Shown here piece after piece: positions 1-5,337 of a DNA stretch of 7,262 bases. Location of the stretch: assembly GCA_023416335.1 (NCBI GenBank), contig JAEZHY010000029.1, positions 1 through 7,262 of the forward strand, read 5' to 3'. The position numbers and the translations under genes were made by a program. Source of the stretch: Pseudomonadota bacterium (GTDB lineage Bacteria > Desulfobacterota > Syntrophobacteria > Syntrophobacterales > Syntrophobacteraceae). Position 1 is the first letter of the stretch. Each line of letters opens with the position of its first letter. The notes beneath the pieces were generated by a model. That model was given only the letters and a program-made list of their open reading frames with translations. It was not told where the DNA came from and did no database searches.

Positions 1-15
1 GATACACTTACCCAT
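1..15 (-). CDS. 5' end of an unidentified gene running off the left edge
   Basis: Reading the minus strand, an ATG at 15-13 is followed by codons for M-G-K-C-I before the window ends. It is preceded by a perfect Shine-Dalgarno sequence AAGGAGG (complement of 22-28) with a six-base spacer, and this is the only reason for the call. Five codons do not allow a family assignment. The gene would lie downstream of the nitroreductase gene on the same strand, but the hairpin-rich gap between them argues against one transcript. Confidence 0.5.
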
Positions 16-151
16 GATCTGCCTCCTTGGTTGTGGCTCTTTTCTGGTTTTTTCCAACGCTCCAGAATAACCCACGTTGGCAAGGAGGCGGATCAACTTT
101 CTTTACCCGTCATCCATTATGGCTACGCCCCTTTCCGAACGGCACGGGTGG

Positions 152-181
152 CCCAGGCAACAGGTTTTAACGTTGCCTGGG
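152..181. repeat. REP-like hairpin 1
   Basis: Arms CCCAGGCAAC (152-161) and GTTGCCTGGG (172-181) are perfect complements of 10 bases around a 10-base loop. It is not followed by a T-run, so it does not look like an intrinsic terminator. It is the first of three similar GGCA/TGCC-cored hairpins in a row. Confidence 0.6.
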
Positions 182-230
182 TCCGGAGGACAAGAGGCTT
201 CGCGTAGATTAGCGTCCCTCTTGCCTGCGG

Positions 231-260
231 CACGGGCAAAGCAAAACCACGTTGCCCGTG
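231..260. repeat. REP-like hairpin 2
   Basis: Arms CACGGGCAA (231-239) and TTGCCCGTG (252-260) are perfect complements of 9 bases with a 12-base loop. The right side shares the word ACGTTGCC with hairpin 1, and GGCACGGG occurs before both hairpins (141-148 and 229-236). This suggests related repeat units. Confidence 0.6.
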
Positions 261-290
261 TCACCCACGGTTTGGTTCCGAGCCCAAGGC

Positions 291-317
291 GGTGGGCACG
301 ATGAAGCTTTGCCCACC
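291..317. repeat. REP-like hairpin 3
   Basis: Arms GGTGGGCA (291-298) and TGCCCACC (310-317) pair perfectly over 8 bases with an 11-base loop, and the right arm continues into CTACC. The GTGGGCA...TGCCCACCCTAC layout is the form often seen in dispersed intergenic palindromes (REP type, mobilised by RAYT transposases) in many Proteobacteria. That match is from memory and no RAYT gene is in this window. Confidence 0.55.
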
Positions 318-457
318 CTACCTCGCGAAGGGTTCGTCAATGATGGAAGAGGGCTCACGAAGTGTAAGGCGGACAAACGATCGGGGAAAAGGATCGGGAG
401 CGGCGAACGGGCAGCTTCAGGCAGGGCCGGAAAGCGCCCGGGAAGAGGCCGCAGAGT

Positions 458-485
458 AAATTAATAACCCCGGGGCCTGTCCCCG
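458..485 (-). terminator. Weak terminator-like stem after the nitroreductase gene
   Basis: On the minus strand, 13 bases after the stop codon, CGGGG-ACAGG-CCCCG (complement of 471-485) forms a five-pair GC stem. The A/T-rich tract GTTATTAATTTA follows a few bases later. The T-run is imperfect, so termination here is only plausible. Confidence 0.3.
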
Positions 486-497
486 CACGCCGAGAGA

Positions 498-1289
498 TTA
501 CAGCCAGTCGATTACCGCCTCGTTTTTGGGCGGAATCCTTTGATAACGGAACCTTGGGAATCCGATCATCGCCGCTCCGAAAATCTTATGGCCGGGCGGC
601 AGCTTCAGAAACTCGCCAATTTTCGGGCTGTTTTCGGCCGCGCGTACAAGGAGGCCGGACCAGGTGGTGCCGAGTCCGCCGGCCTGCGCGGCCAGTTCGA
701 GATATGTGATTGCGATTGCGCAGTCCACCGGCGACCAGACATTCTCTTCCGAAGCATGGGCGATAACGACCTGGGGAGCGCCGCGGAGGATGATGTCCCT
801 GCCCTGGTCCCAGGCATCGCTGAACCGCTTCATATAAGGCGAATTGACCGACCGGATCCAATCGGCCATGAGACCGGCAAGTTTCCTCGTGTCTTCGGGT
901 TTTTCGACGACCAGCCATCGGACCGGTTGTATGTTTACGGCGGAAGGAGCCCACCGTGCCGTGTCGATTACGTGTGCCAGGGTCTCGCGGGGGACCGGTT
1001 CCTTTTTGAATTCCCTGATCGAGCGGCGCATCTTGAGAAACTGCTCGAGGGATTCCACTCCGGCCTTTTTGCCTTCATCGAAAGGCAGGCATTTGCTCAG
1101 TTTCGAGTTGGACAGCGCGGCCTCGGGGCAGGCGGCAACACAATGGCCGCATGCGAAACAGCGCTCTTCGGCACCGGCAACCTCCGTGGGAAGTGCGTCA
1201 CCGTCCATTTTTATCAGCTCCACAGGGCAAACTGCGACACAGATCCCGTCCCGGTTGCACTTCTTCTCGTCAATTTGAATCATACTCAT
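498..1289 (-). CDS. Ferredoxin-nitroreductase fusion (2x[4Fe-4S] plus FMN domain)
   Basis: A 263-residue soluble flavoprotein with its own electron-transfer module. Residues 1-60 form a two-cluster ferredoxin domain and about 78-263 a nitroreductase (FMN oxidoreductase) fold. Visible nitroreductase signatures are RRSIREF (88-94), APSAVNIQP further on, GLGTTWSGLL, and a C-terminal IGFPRFRYQRIPPK of the kind usual in this subfamily. The second cluster motif is complete (C44, C47, C50, C54-P). The first reads C11-x2-D14-x2-C17-x3-C21-P, with Asp where the second Cys normally is. The substrate is unknown; the family reduces nitro groups or other electrophiles with electrons from ferredoxin or NAD(P)H. 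I chose the start at 1289 because AAGGAG (complement of 1295-1300) lies five bases upstream and the ferredoxin domain begins at once. The frame is open for 95 more codons upstream, but that stretch is low-quality sequence overlapping the DinB gene. Confidence 0.9.
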   Translation of the reverse strand: MSMIQIDEKKCNRDGICVAVCPVELIKMDGDALPTEVAGAEERCFACGHCVAACPEAALSNSKLSKCLPFDEGKKAGVESLEQFLKMRRSIREFKKEPVPRETLAHVIDTARWAPSAVNIQPVRWLVVEKPEDTRKLAGLMADWIRSVNSPYMKRFSDAWDQGRDIILRGAPQVVIAHASEENVWSPVDCAIAITYLELAAQAGGLGTTWSGLLVRAAENSPKIGEFLKLPPGHKIFGAAMIGFPRFRYQRIPPKNEAVIDWL

Positions 1290-1345
1290 GTTCGCTCCTT
1301 CGGATGCATTGCGAAAGTCTCCTGTTTGCGCAAATACGCAAAATG

Positions 1346-1375
1346 AGCATGACACGTCGGAAACGGTCGTGTCAA
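1346..1375 (-). promoter_or_regulatory. Probable promoter with overlapping dyad before the nitroreductase gene
   Basis: On the minus strand a perfect -35 TTGACA (complement of 1370-1375) is followed after 18 bases by CATGCT (complement of 1346-1351), a poor -10 with three of six matches. The dyad TGACACG-N11-CGTGTCA (1350-1374) spans the promoter core, where a repressor would block it. A second dyad, TTTGCG-CAAATA-CGCAAA (1325-1342), lies just downstream. The same 7-bp stem sits 22 bases after the DinB stop codon, so it could instead be a terminator or processing hairpin for that gene; the following TCATTTT is only a short T-rich tail. Confidence 0.4.
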
Positions 1376-1396
1376 GAAGGCCGGAAATCTCGATGA

Positions 1397-1849
1397 CTAA
1401 AGCTCCCCGTACCGTTCTTCGAAATGTATCACGTGATCCTGCATATGTCTGAAATAATCGTTCACGAGGGCCTCGAGAGTCATTGGCCCGTTGGCGGCAT
1501 GATAGATGTTCTTCAGGCAGTCCTCCCGCATGCCCTCGATGATGTGCAGAAGCAGCGTATTCATCAGGAGCCACAACTGGACGAGATCGCCCCAGTTCAT
1601 GTCGTTGTATCCTTCGATGCGGACCCAGTTCTCCTGATTATAGCCGGGCAGGTTGAGCGAGCTTTCTTCCTGCAGCCTGACAAACCTCTGGTGATTGTTG
1701 AAAGCCGAGTCGATAAGGTGGCCGACGATCTCTTTGAGAGACCACTTGTCGGGCGCGAGTTTAATGGAGGTTTTGGCTTCGGGAACGGTAAGGAGCCGGT
1801 TGTGAAACGAAGAAACAATTGCTTCGAATTTGCCGATGTCGAATTTCAT
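1397..1849 (-). CDS. DinB-superfamily protein
   Basis: A 150-residue protein of the DinB/YfiT four-helix-bundle fold, usually cytoplasmic and metal-binding. Evidence is KWSLKEIVGHLIDS (35-48) in the second helix, the family's most recognisable motif, with H44 as the first metal ligand, and the C-terminal RHMQDHVIHFEERYG with H135 and H139 as the H-x3-H pair. The three histidines match the usual DinB metal triad. The length is normal for the family. Some relatives are thiol (mycothiol or bacillithiol) transferases and others are damage-induced proteins of unknown role; nothing here decides between them. The start is supported by GGAG (complement of 1857-1860) seven bases before the ATG. It lies upstream of the nitroreductase gene on the same strand with a 107-base gap, so the two may be partly co-transcribed, although the nitroreductase gene seems to have its own promoter. 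Confidence 0.85.
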   Translation of the reverse strand: MKFDIGKFEAIVSSFHNRLLTVPEAKTSIKLAPDKWSLKEIVGHLIDSAFNNHQRFVRLQEESSLNLPGYNQENWVRIEGYNDMNWGDLVQLWLLMNTLLLHIIEGMREDCLKNIYHAANGPMTLEALVNDYFRHMQDHVIHFEERYGEL

Positions 1850-2034
1850 TTTTGTGCTCCAGAGGGTGCAGCAAGTGTCATTTAGTTCGGTTACAAACCG
1901 ATGATCTTACCGGGTTTAAGAACGCGGTTCGCAATCTTATTGGCATGATTTAAATAGAATAGCAATGATTCGAAGATGCAGATTTGATTCGGGCCTGTTA
2001 CTTTCCTTATTCAAGTGGATAGAGTTTAAGGTGT

Positions 2035-2050
2035 TGGCAAGATTCGTGCA
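2035..2050 (+). promoter_or_regulatory. Sigma-54-like promoter candidate
   Basis: TGGCAAGATTCGTGCA matches the -24/-12 consensus TGGCACG-N4-TTGCW at 10 of 12 defined positions, with the essential GG and GC at the correct spacing (2036-2037 and 2048-2049). Sigma-54 often drives type IV pilus genes, which fits the downstream neighbour. The pilT-type start is about 350 bases away, so either the leader is very long or the match is by chance. Confidence 0.3.
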
Positions 2051-2234
2051 TTGAACTTTGGCAGGGTTTGTCGCAAAAACGACATACCCCGCCAGGGCGG
2101 AGGGAAATCCGCTGGGCTGTCGAGGTTGTCGTGTCGGATTAAACACGGATCCGAGACAATTTTTGACTGTGGAGATTGGTCTTTGACACTTGTTCCAGGT
2201 TTTGAACGAAAGACTCTATTTGCGGTTGCCGGGA

Positions 2235-2260
2235 TCAAAAATGCGGCGTCCGGCCGATAG
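2235..2260 (+). promoter_or_regulatory. Sigma-28-like promoter candidate before the first pilT-type gene
   Basis: GCCGATAG (2253-2260) matches the sigma-28 -10 consensus GCCGATAA at seven of eight positions. TCAA (2235-2238), 14 bases upstream, is three of four for the -35 TAAA. The word CCGATAGA recurs 15 bases later (2254-2261 and 2269-2276). If used, transcription would start near 2268-2270, about 130 bases before the start codon. The -35 and the spacing are imperfect. Confidence 0.3.
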
Positions 2261-2400
2261 AGCACCGACCGATAGAACTCTTATCGGAGCTGAACTTCTG
2301 AATGTACATGTGCGTGCGCTATAAGAGTGGAATCATCTCAACTGAAGAGAACCGGCCCAACGACCCGTTAACCGATCCGAGCCTGTGAAAGCGAACTGCT

Positions 2401-3479
2401 ATGGCAATTCTGGACAAGATCTTCGCTAAAGCGGCAGAGTTGAAAGCTTCCGATACCACATCGTTTCCGGCGAGCCGATCGTCTTCCGTCTCCTGGGACG
2501 GTTGCGCAAGCTGGCAGTTCCTCCACTGACCGTACAACAGTGCCGGGAAATGATCTATGAGCTTCTCAATACGGAGCAGAGGGCGATCCTGGCACAGCAC
2601 CTCCAGATCGATTTCGCTTATGAACTGGATGGGGTTGGCCGGTTCCGGGGGAGCGCCATGGAGCATCACAGGGGGGTAAGCGTCATTTTTCGGACGATAC
2701 CGCCCCGGATTCCCAGCCTCGAAGAACTTGGGATGCCTGCAGCGGTCCAGCGCATTTTGGACGCGAACCACGGGCTGATTCTGGTGACCGGCGCAACGGG
2801 GCACGGCAAATCGACCACCTTGGCGGCCATGGTCGATCACATCAATACGCACCGGCCTCTTCACATCATCACTGTTGAAGATCCCATTGAATTCATCCAC
2901 CCGTTGAAGAAATGCGCGGTCAACCAGCGCCAGCTCGTCAGGGACACCCATTCCTATGCCCATGCACTGAGAGGTGCACTTCGCCAGGACCCCGACGTGA
3001 TCGTGGTCGGTGAACTCCGGGACCTCGAAACAATATCTCTGGCCATTACCGCTGCGGAAACCGGGCATCTGGTAATCGGCACGCTGTCGACGTCGAGCGC
3101 CGCCAAGACTGTCGACCGGATTATCGATTCGTATCCTCCCAAAGAACAGAACCAGATACGAACCATGTTGAGCGAAACGCTAAAGGCCGTCATTACGCAG
3201 CGGCTTATTCCCGGGGCTGAAGGCACCCGAATGGAACTGGCCCTGGAGATTCTTATCGGTACTCTGCCCGTGGCGAACTTGATCAGGGAAGCCAAGACAT
3301 TCCAGATCCCTTCCATGATGCAAACCGGGAAAAGCGCAGGCATGTGCATTATGGACGATTCTGTGATGGCGCTGTTAAAGGAGAAGAAAATATTGGCTGC
3401 GGACGCGGCTGCAAATGCCACACAGCCGGCGAAATTCAAGGTGCTGGTCGAACCGGCCGGTCAGGCACCGAAAAACTGA
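2401..3479 (+). pseudogene. PilT-type pilus retraction ATPase paralogue, frameshifted
   Basis: Type IV pilus retraction ATPase family (hexameric, cytoplasmic, at the pilus base). The frame from ATG 2401 encodes MAILDKIFAKAAELKASD, then loses register between the Asp codon at 2452-2454 and the His codon at 2457-2459: two bases stand where a codon is expected. Read straight through, it stops at 2527-2529 after 42 codons. The other frame runs uninterrupted to 3479; its first usual start is TTG 2502, without a visible Shine-Dalgarno sequence and missing about 34 residues of the conserved N-terminus. Restoring one residue makes it colinear, residue for residue, with the next gene. Walker A is GATGHGKST (131-139), the EDP box is at 160-162, and Walker B with GELRD follows. 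The His box reads TLST, with Ser at 230 instead of His. NLIRE is kept. The C-terminus has an extra Ala/Pro/Lys-rich tail. It may be a decaying copy, a true N-terminally short protein, or an intact gene with a sequencing error. No slippery heptamer is visible. Confidence 0.75.
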
Positions 3480-3533
3480 TCCGACCTCTGAATTCAATCG
3501 ATCGTTAGAACCATCTCTCGGAGCATCGATCCA

Positions 3534-4577
3534 ATGGCCCACATCGATTCTTTGTTCATGGAAATGAAAGCTCGCGGCGCAAGCGATCTGCACATGGTGA
3601 TCGGTTTTCCTCCCCTGTTGAGACTGCGGGGGGAACTTGTCCCCACGGATCAGCCGGTCCTCACTCCTGAATCCAATCGGCAGATCCTGTTCGAAATCCT
3701 GACGCCGGAACAGCGGATCGCTATCGATGAGAAGCTCGATATGGACAAAGCATACGAACTCCCCGGGACAGGGCGTTTCCGTTGCAACTTCTTCTATCAG
3801 AACCGGGGGATAGGTGCGGTCTTCCGGTTGATCCCTACCGACATCATCCCCCTGGAGCAACTGGGGCTTCCGACTGTGCTCTCTACTATCGCCAACTTCA
3901 AAAAAGGGCTGGTCCTGGTCACCGGTCCCACCGGAAGCGGCAAATCGACGACACTCGCTGCCATGATCAATTACATTAACGAAACCAGAGACGCCCATAT
4001 CATTACCATTGAAGACCCTCTTGAATTCATTCATACCAACAAGAAATGTCTAATCACCCACCGTGAAATCGGCACTCATTCCCATGGTTTCAGCGAGGCG
4101 TTGAGAGTGGCCGGCCGGGAAAATCCGGATATTATTCTTGTCGGCGAGATGAGGGACCTGGAGACCATTTCCCTGGCCCTCACCTGCGCAGAACTGGGAA
4201 TCCTGGTATTCGGCACCCTGCATACCAACAGTGCAGCCAAGACCATCGACCGGATCATCAATGCTTATCCTGCCGATCAGCAGGCCCAGACACGTACCAT
4301 GCTTGCCGACGCTCTCCGGGCAGTCATCGCTCAGCAACTGCTGAAGACGGCTGACGGGGCGGGACGTTGCGCGGCCAACGAGATTCTCATCGGCTCCTCC
4401 GCCCTGGCCAGCATGATCCGGGAAGGGAAGACCTCCCAGATCAACTCCTACATCCAGACGGGCACATCGATGGGTATGCAGACGATGGATCAGCACCTCA
4501 GACAACTGATCGCCGAAGGAAAAATTACCAGGGACGCCGCCTACGAGAAAGCCATCGATAAATCGCTGTTCGTATGA
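3534..4577 (+). CDS. pilT: Type IV pilus retraction ATPase PilT
   Basis: A 347-residue cytoplasmic hexameric ATPase that depolymerises type IV pili for twitching motility. The length is typical of PilT. The N-terminal PAS-like domain (about 1-100) begins with GASDLH (16-20 region) and contains GRFR (80-83). The RecA-like domain carries Walker A GPTGSGKST (131-139), the Asp box IEDP (159-162), Walker B with GEMRD (204-208, catalytic E205), and the His box TLHTNSA (229-234, H230). The GEMRDLETI sequence points to PilT, not PilU. Unusual points are THREIGTHS (175-183) where NQREVG-x-DT is usual, NPD for the common DPD before Walker B, and SMIRE (293-297) for the usual NLIRE. The start is supported by a spaced GGAG (3520-3523). 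It lies 54 bases after the diverged paralogue and is probably in one operon with it. No pilB, pilC or pilA gene is nearby. Confidence 0.92.
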   Translation: MAHIDSLFMEMKARGASDLHMVIGFPPLLRLRGELVPTDQPVLTPESNRQILFEILTPEQRIAIDEKLDMDKAYELPGTGRFRCNFFYQNRGIGAVFRLIPTDIIPLEQLGLPTVLSTIANFKKGLVLVTGPTGSGKSTTLAAMINYINETRDAHIITIEDPLEFIHTNKKCLITHREIGTHSHGFSEALRVAGRENPDIILVGEMRDLETISLALTCAELGILVFGTLHTNSAAKTIDRIINAYPADQQAQTRTMLADALRAVIAQQLLKTADGAGRCAANEILIGSSALASMIREGKTSQINSYIQTGTSMGMQTMDQHLRQLIAEGKITRDAAYEKAIDKSLFV

Positions 4578-4683
4578 CCTCGCATCCGGACGATCCCGGA
4601 GCGGTAGACTGAAGCTCCCAAAAGGCAGAATACATGCTCGAGGATCTCTTGATTATGGGGCACCTCTTTCCAGACCCGCACTT

Positions 4684-4700
4684 GGATAGTTGAGCTATCC
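4684..4700. terminator. Hairpin between convergent genes
   Basis: GGATAG-TTGAG-CTATCC forms a perfect six-pair stem between the stop codons of pilT (plus strand) and the CsaA-type gene (minus strand). It is followed by the GC-rich word GGCCGGCGCC. Neither strand has a real T-run after the stem, so a role as a two-way terminator is only suggested by position. Confidence 0.3.
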
Positions 4701-4725
4701 GGCCGGCGCCCTTTCTCGAAAACTT

Positions 4726-5085
4726 CTAGAAAAGCTTGCTTCCGATCCTGGCATTGGCTGCGGGTGACACAAAGGTGGCTTCGCCGCTTTCTGCCTTCGG
4801 GAACTGCACTCCCAGCACCAGAGCTTCGGAGAGTACATTCCCGATTGTCCTTGGTTCGAAATTCAGTACCGCAAGAACCAATCGCCCCTTTACATCTTCA
4901 ATTGGATGCTGTGTGAACCGCCCGACGCTGACGCGCCTGCCGAACTTACCAAAATCGATAACCATCCTGTAGCCGGGTTTCGGAGCGGAAGGTTCCAGTT
5001 CCACATCGATGACCCTCCCGACTCGAATTTCCAATTTGTCGAAGACCTCTTCTTTGCTGACAACAGGCTTCACTTCTTGAGACAT
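4726..5085 (-). CDS. csaA: CsaA-like tRNA-binding-domain protein
   Basis: A 119-residue protein made of one EMAP/Arc1p-type tRNA-binding OB-fold, as in CsaA and the C-terminal domain of methionyl-tRNA synthetase. Signatures are FDKLEIRVGRV (15-25), YRMVIDFG (39-46), NFEPRTIGNVLSEALVLG (75-92), and the terminal IGSKLF, the usual end of this domain. CsaA proteins form dimers and are described as secretion-related chaperones in Bacillus; binding to tRNA-like structures is inferred from the fold. The length is about that of free-standing CsaA, so it is not a fragment of MetG. The first 12 residues are an extra polar tail. The start is supported by GGGAG (complement of 5092-5096) six bases before the ATG. 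It is convergent with pilT and divergent from the YjfB-type gene. Confidence 0.85.
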   Translation of the reverse strand: MSQEVKPVVSKEEVFDKLEIRVGRVIDVELEPSAPKPGYRMVIDFGKFGRRVSVGRFTQHPIEDVKGRLVLAVLNFEPRTIGNVLSEALVLGVQFPKAESGEATFVSPAANARIGSKLF

Positions 5086-5154
5086 CCATAGCTCCCATAG
5101 CAGATGATCTCGATGACGCGGACCGTTTCCCTGACCGGGCGATACCCGGGAGTT

Positions 5155-5188
5155 GGCGCAGCCGGCGGAATCACTCTGCGCCTTGTTT
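5155..5188 (+). terminator. Terminator-like hairpin upstream of the YjfB-type gene
   Basis: GGCGCAG (5155-5161) and CTGCGCC (5176-5182) pair perfectly over seven bases with a 14-base loop and are followed by TTGTTTT. On the plus strand this looks like an intrinsic terminator, yet no plus-strand gene ends here. It might insulate the small motility gene from read-through, or act in the leader of the divergent CsaA-type gene. Confidence 0.3.
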
Positions 5189-5236
5189 TCAGACGGAAAT
5201 TCTGTGCAAAGAATTATCCCATGATAATAAAAATGA

Positions 5237-5264
5237 TAAAGAAATTTTTTGCATTTGCCGACTA
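5237..5264 (+). promoter_or_regulatory. Sigma-28 (FliA-type) promoter candidate
   Basis: TAAA (5237-5240), 16 bases, then GCCGACTA (5257-5264) resembles the flagellar sigma-28 consensus TAAA-N15-GCCGATAA: four of four in the -35, six of eight in the -10, spacing one over the optimum. The start site would be near 5272, leaving a leader of about 65 bases before the YjfB-type gene. The functional class of that gene makes the match more credible. Confidence 0.45.
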
Positions 5265-5337
5265 GGAGATTGAAGGGGACGGGTGTGTCCCGACGTTCTC
5301 TGTCTTAAGAAACAATATATGCGTATGGAGTTCTCGA

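Larger units (their letters stand above)
16..497. other. Intergenic region with palindromic repeats, no convincing gene
   Basis: This 482-base stretch has no reading frame with a recognisable product. The two short plus-strand frames in it (about 70 residues each) run through the hairpins, are rich in Arg and Gly, and resemble no family I know. What it does hold is three strong hairpins between 152 and 317, a weak terminator-like stem at 471-485, and a 15-base inverted repeat (15-29 against 81-95, one mismatch). The leader and promoter of the left-edge gene should lie in about 16-100; I could not pick a clear promoter. Confidence 0.6.
1850..2400. other. Long intergenic region between divergent dinB-type and pilT-type genes
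   Basis: The 551 bases carry no frame with a recognisable product. Short frames around 2026-2265 on both strands show no family motif and no ribosome binding site. The stretch must hold the promoters of both flanking genes. Visible elements are a 6-bp hairpin TCGGTT-ACA-AACCGA (1887-1901) in the leader of the DinB gene, a sigma-54-like site (2035-2050), a sigma-28-like site (2235-2260), and competing short dyads at 2254-2328. The distance from the sigma-54-like site to the pilT-type start codon (about 350 bases) is unusually long. Confidence 0.6.

Noticed and set aside
271..300. GGTTCCGAGCCC resembling a tRNA T-arm
   Set aside because: No acceptor, D-arm or anticodon stem can be built around it, and the bases belong to the hairpin repeat region.
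77..464. Two overlapping short plus-strand frames
   Set aside because: They run through the hairpin repeats, have Arg/Gly-rich compositions typical of non-coding GC-rich DNA, and lack any family signal.
540..1346. 268-codon plus-strand open frame
   Set aside because: It lies antisense to the nitroreductase gene, shows no recognisable domain, and is explained by codon bias of the real gene.
1290..1574. 95-codon upstream extension of the nitroreductase frame
   Set aside because: It overlaps the well-supported DinB gene on the same strand, has no family signal, and a perfect Shine-Dalgarno sequence precedes the internal ATG at 1289 where the ferredoxin domain begins.
1424..1885. 153-codon plus-strand open frame
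   Set aside because: Antisense shadow of the DinB gene, with no motif of its own.
2055..2075. Second sigma-54-like word TTGGCAGG...TCGCA
   Set aside because: The distance between GG and GC is one base too long, which is not tolerated in functional sigma-54 promoters.
2026..2265. Short frames on both strands in the dinB-pilT gap
   Set aside because: No ribosome binding site, no recognisable product, and the region carries promoter-like elements.
2319..4034. Long minus-strand open frames opposite the two pilT-type genes (249 and 219 codons)
   Set aside because: Both appear at similar places opposite the two paralogues and share words such as IDVIDHG, which is what antisense reading of two related genes produces.
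4634..4690. 18-codon frame after pilT
   Set aside because: No Shine-Dalgarno sequence and no similarity to any known small protein.
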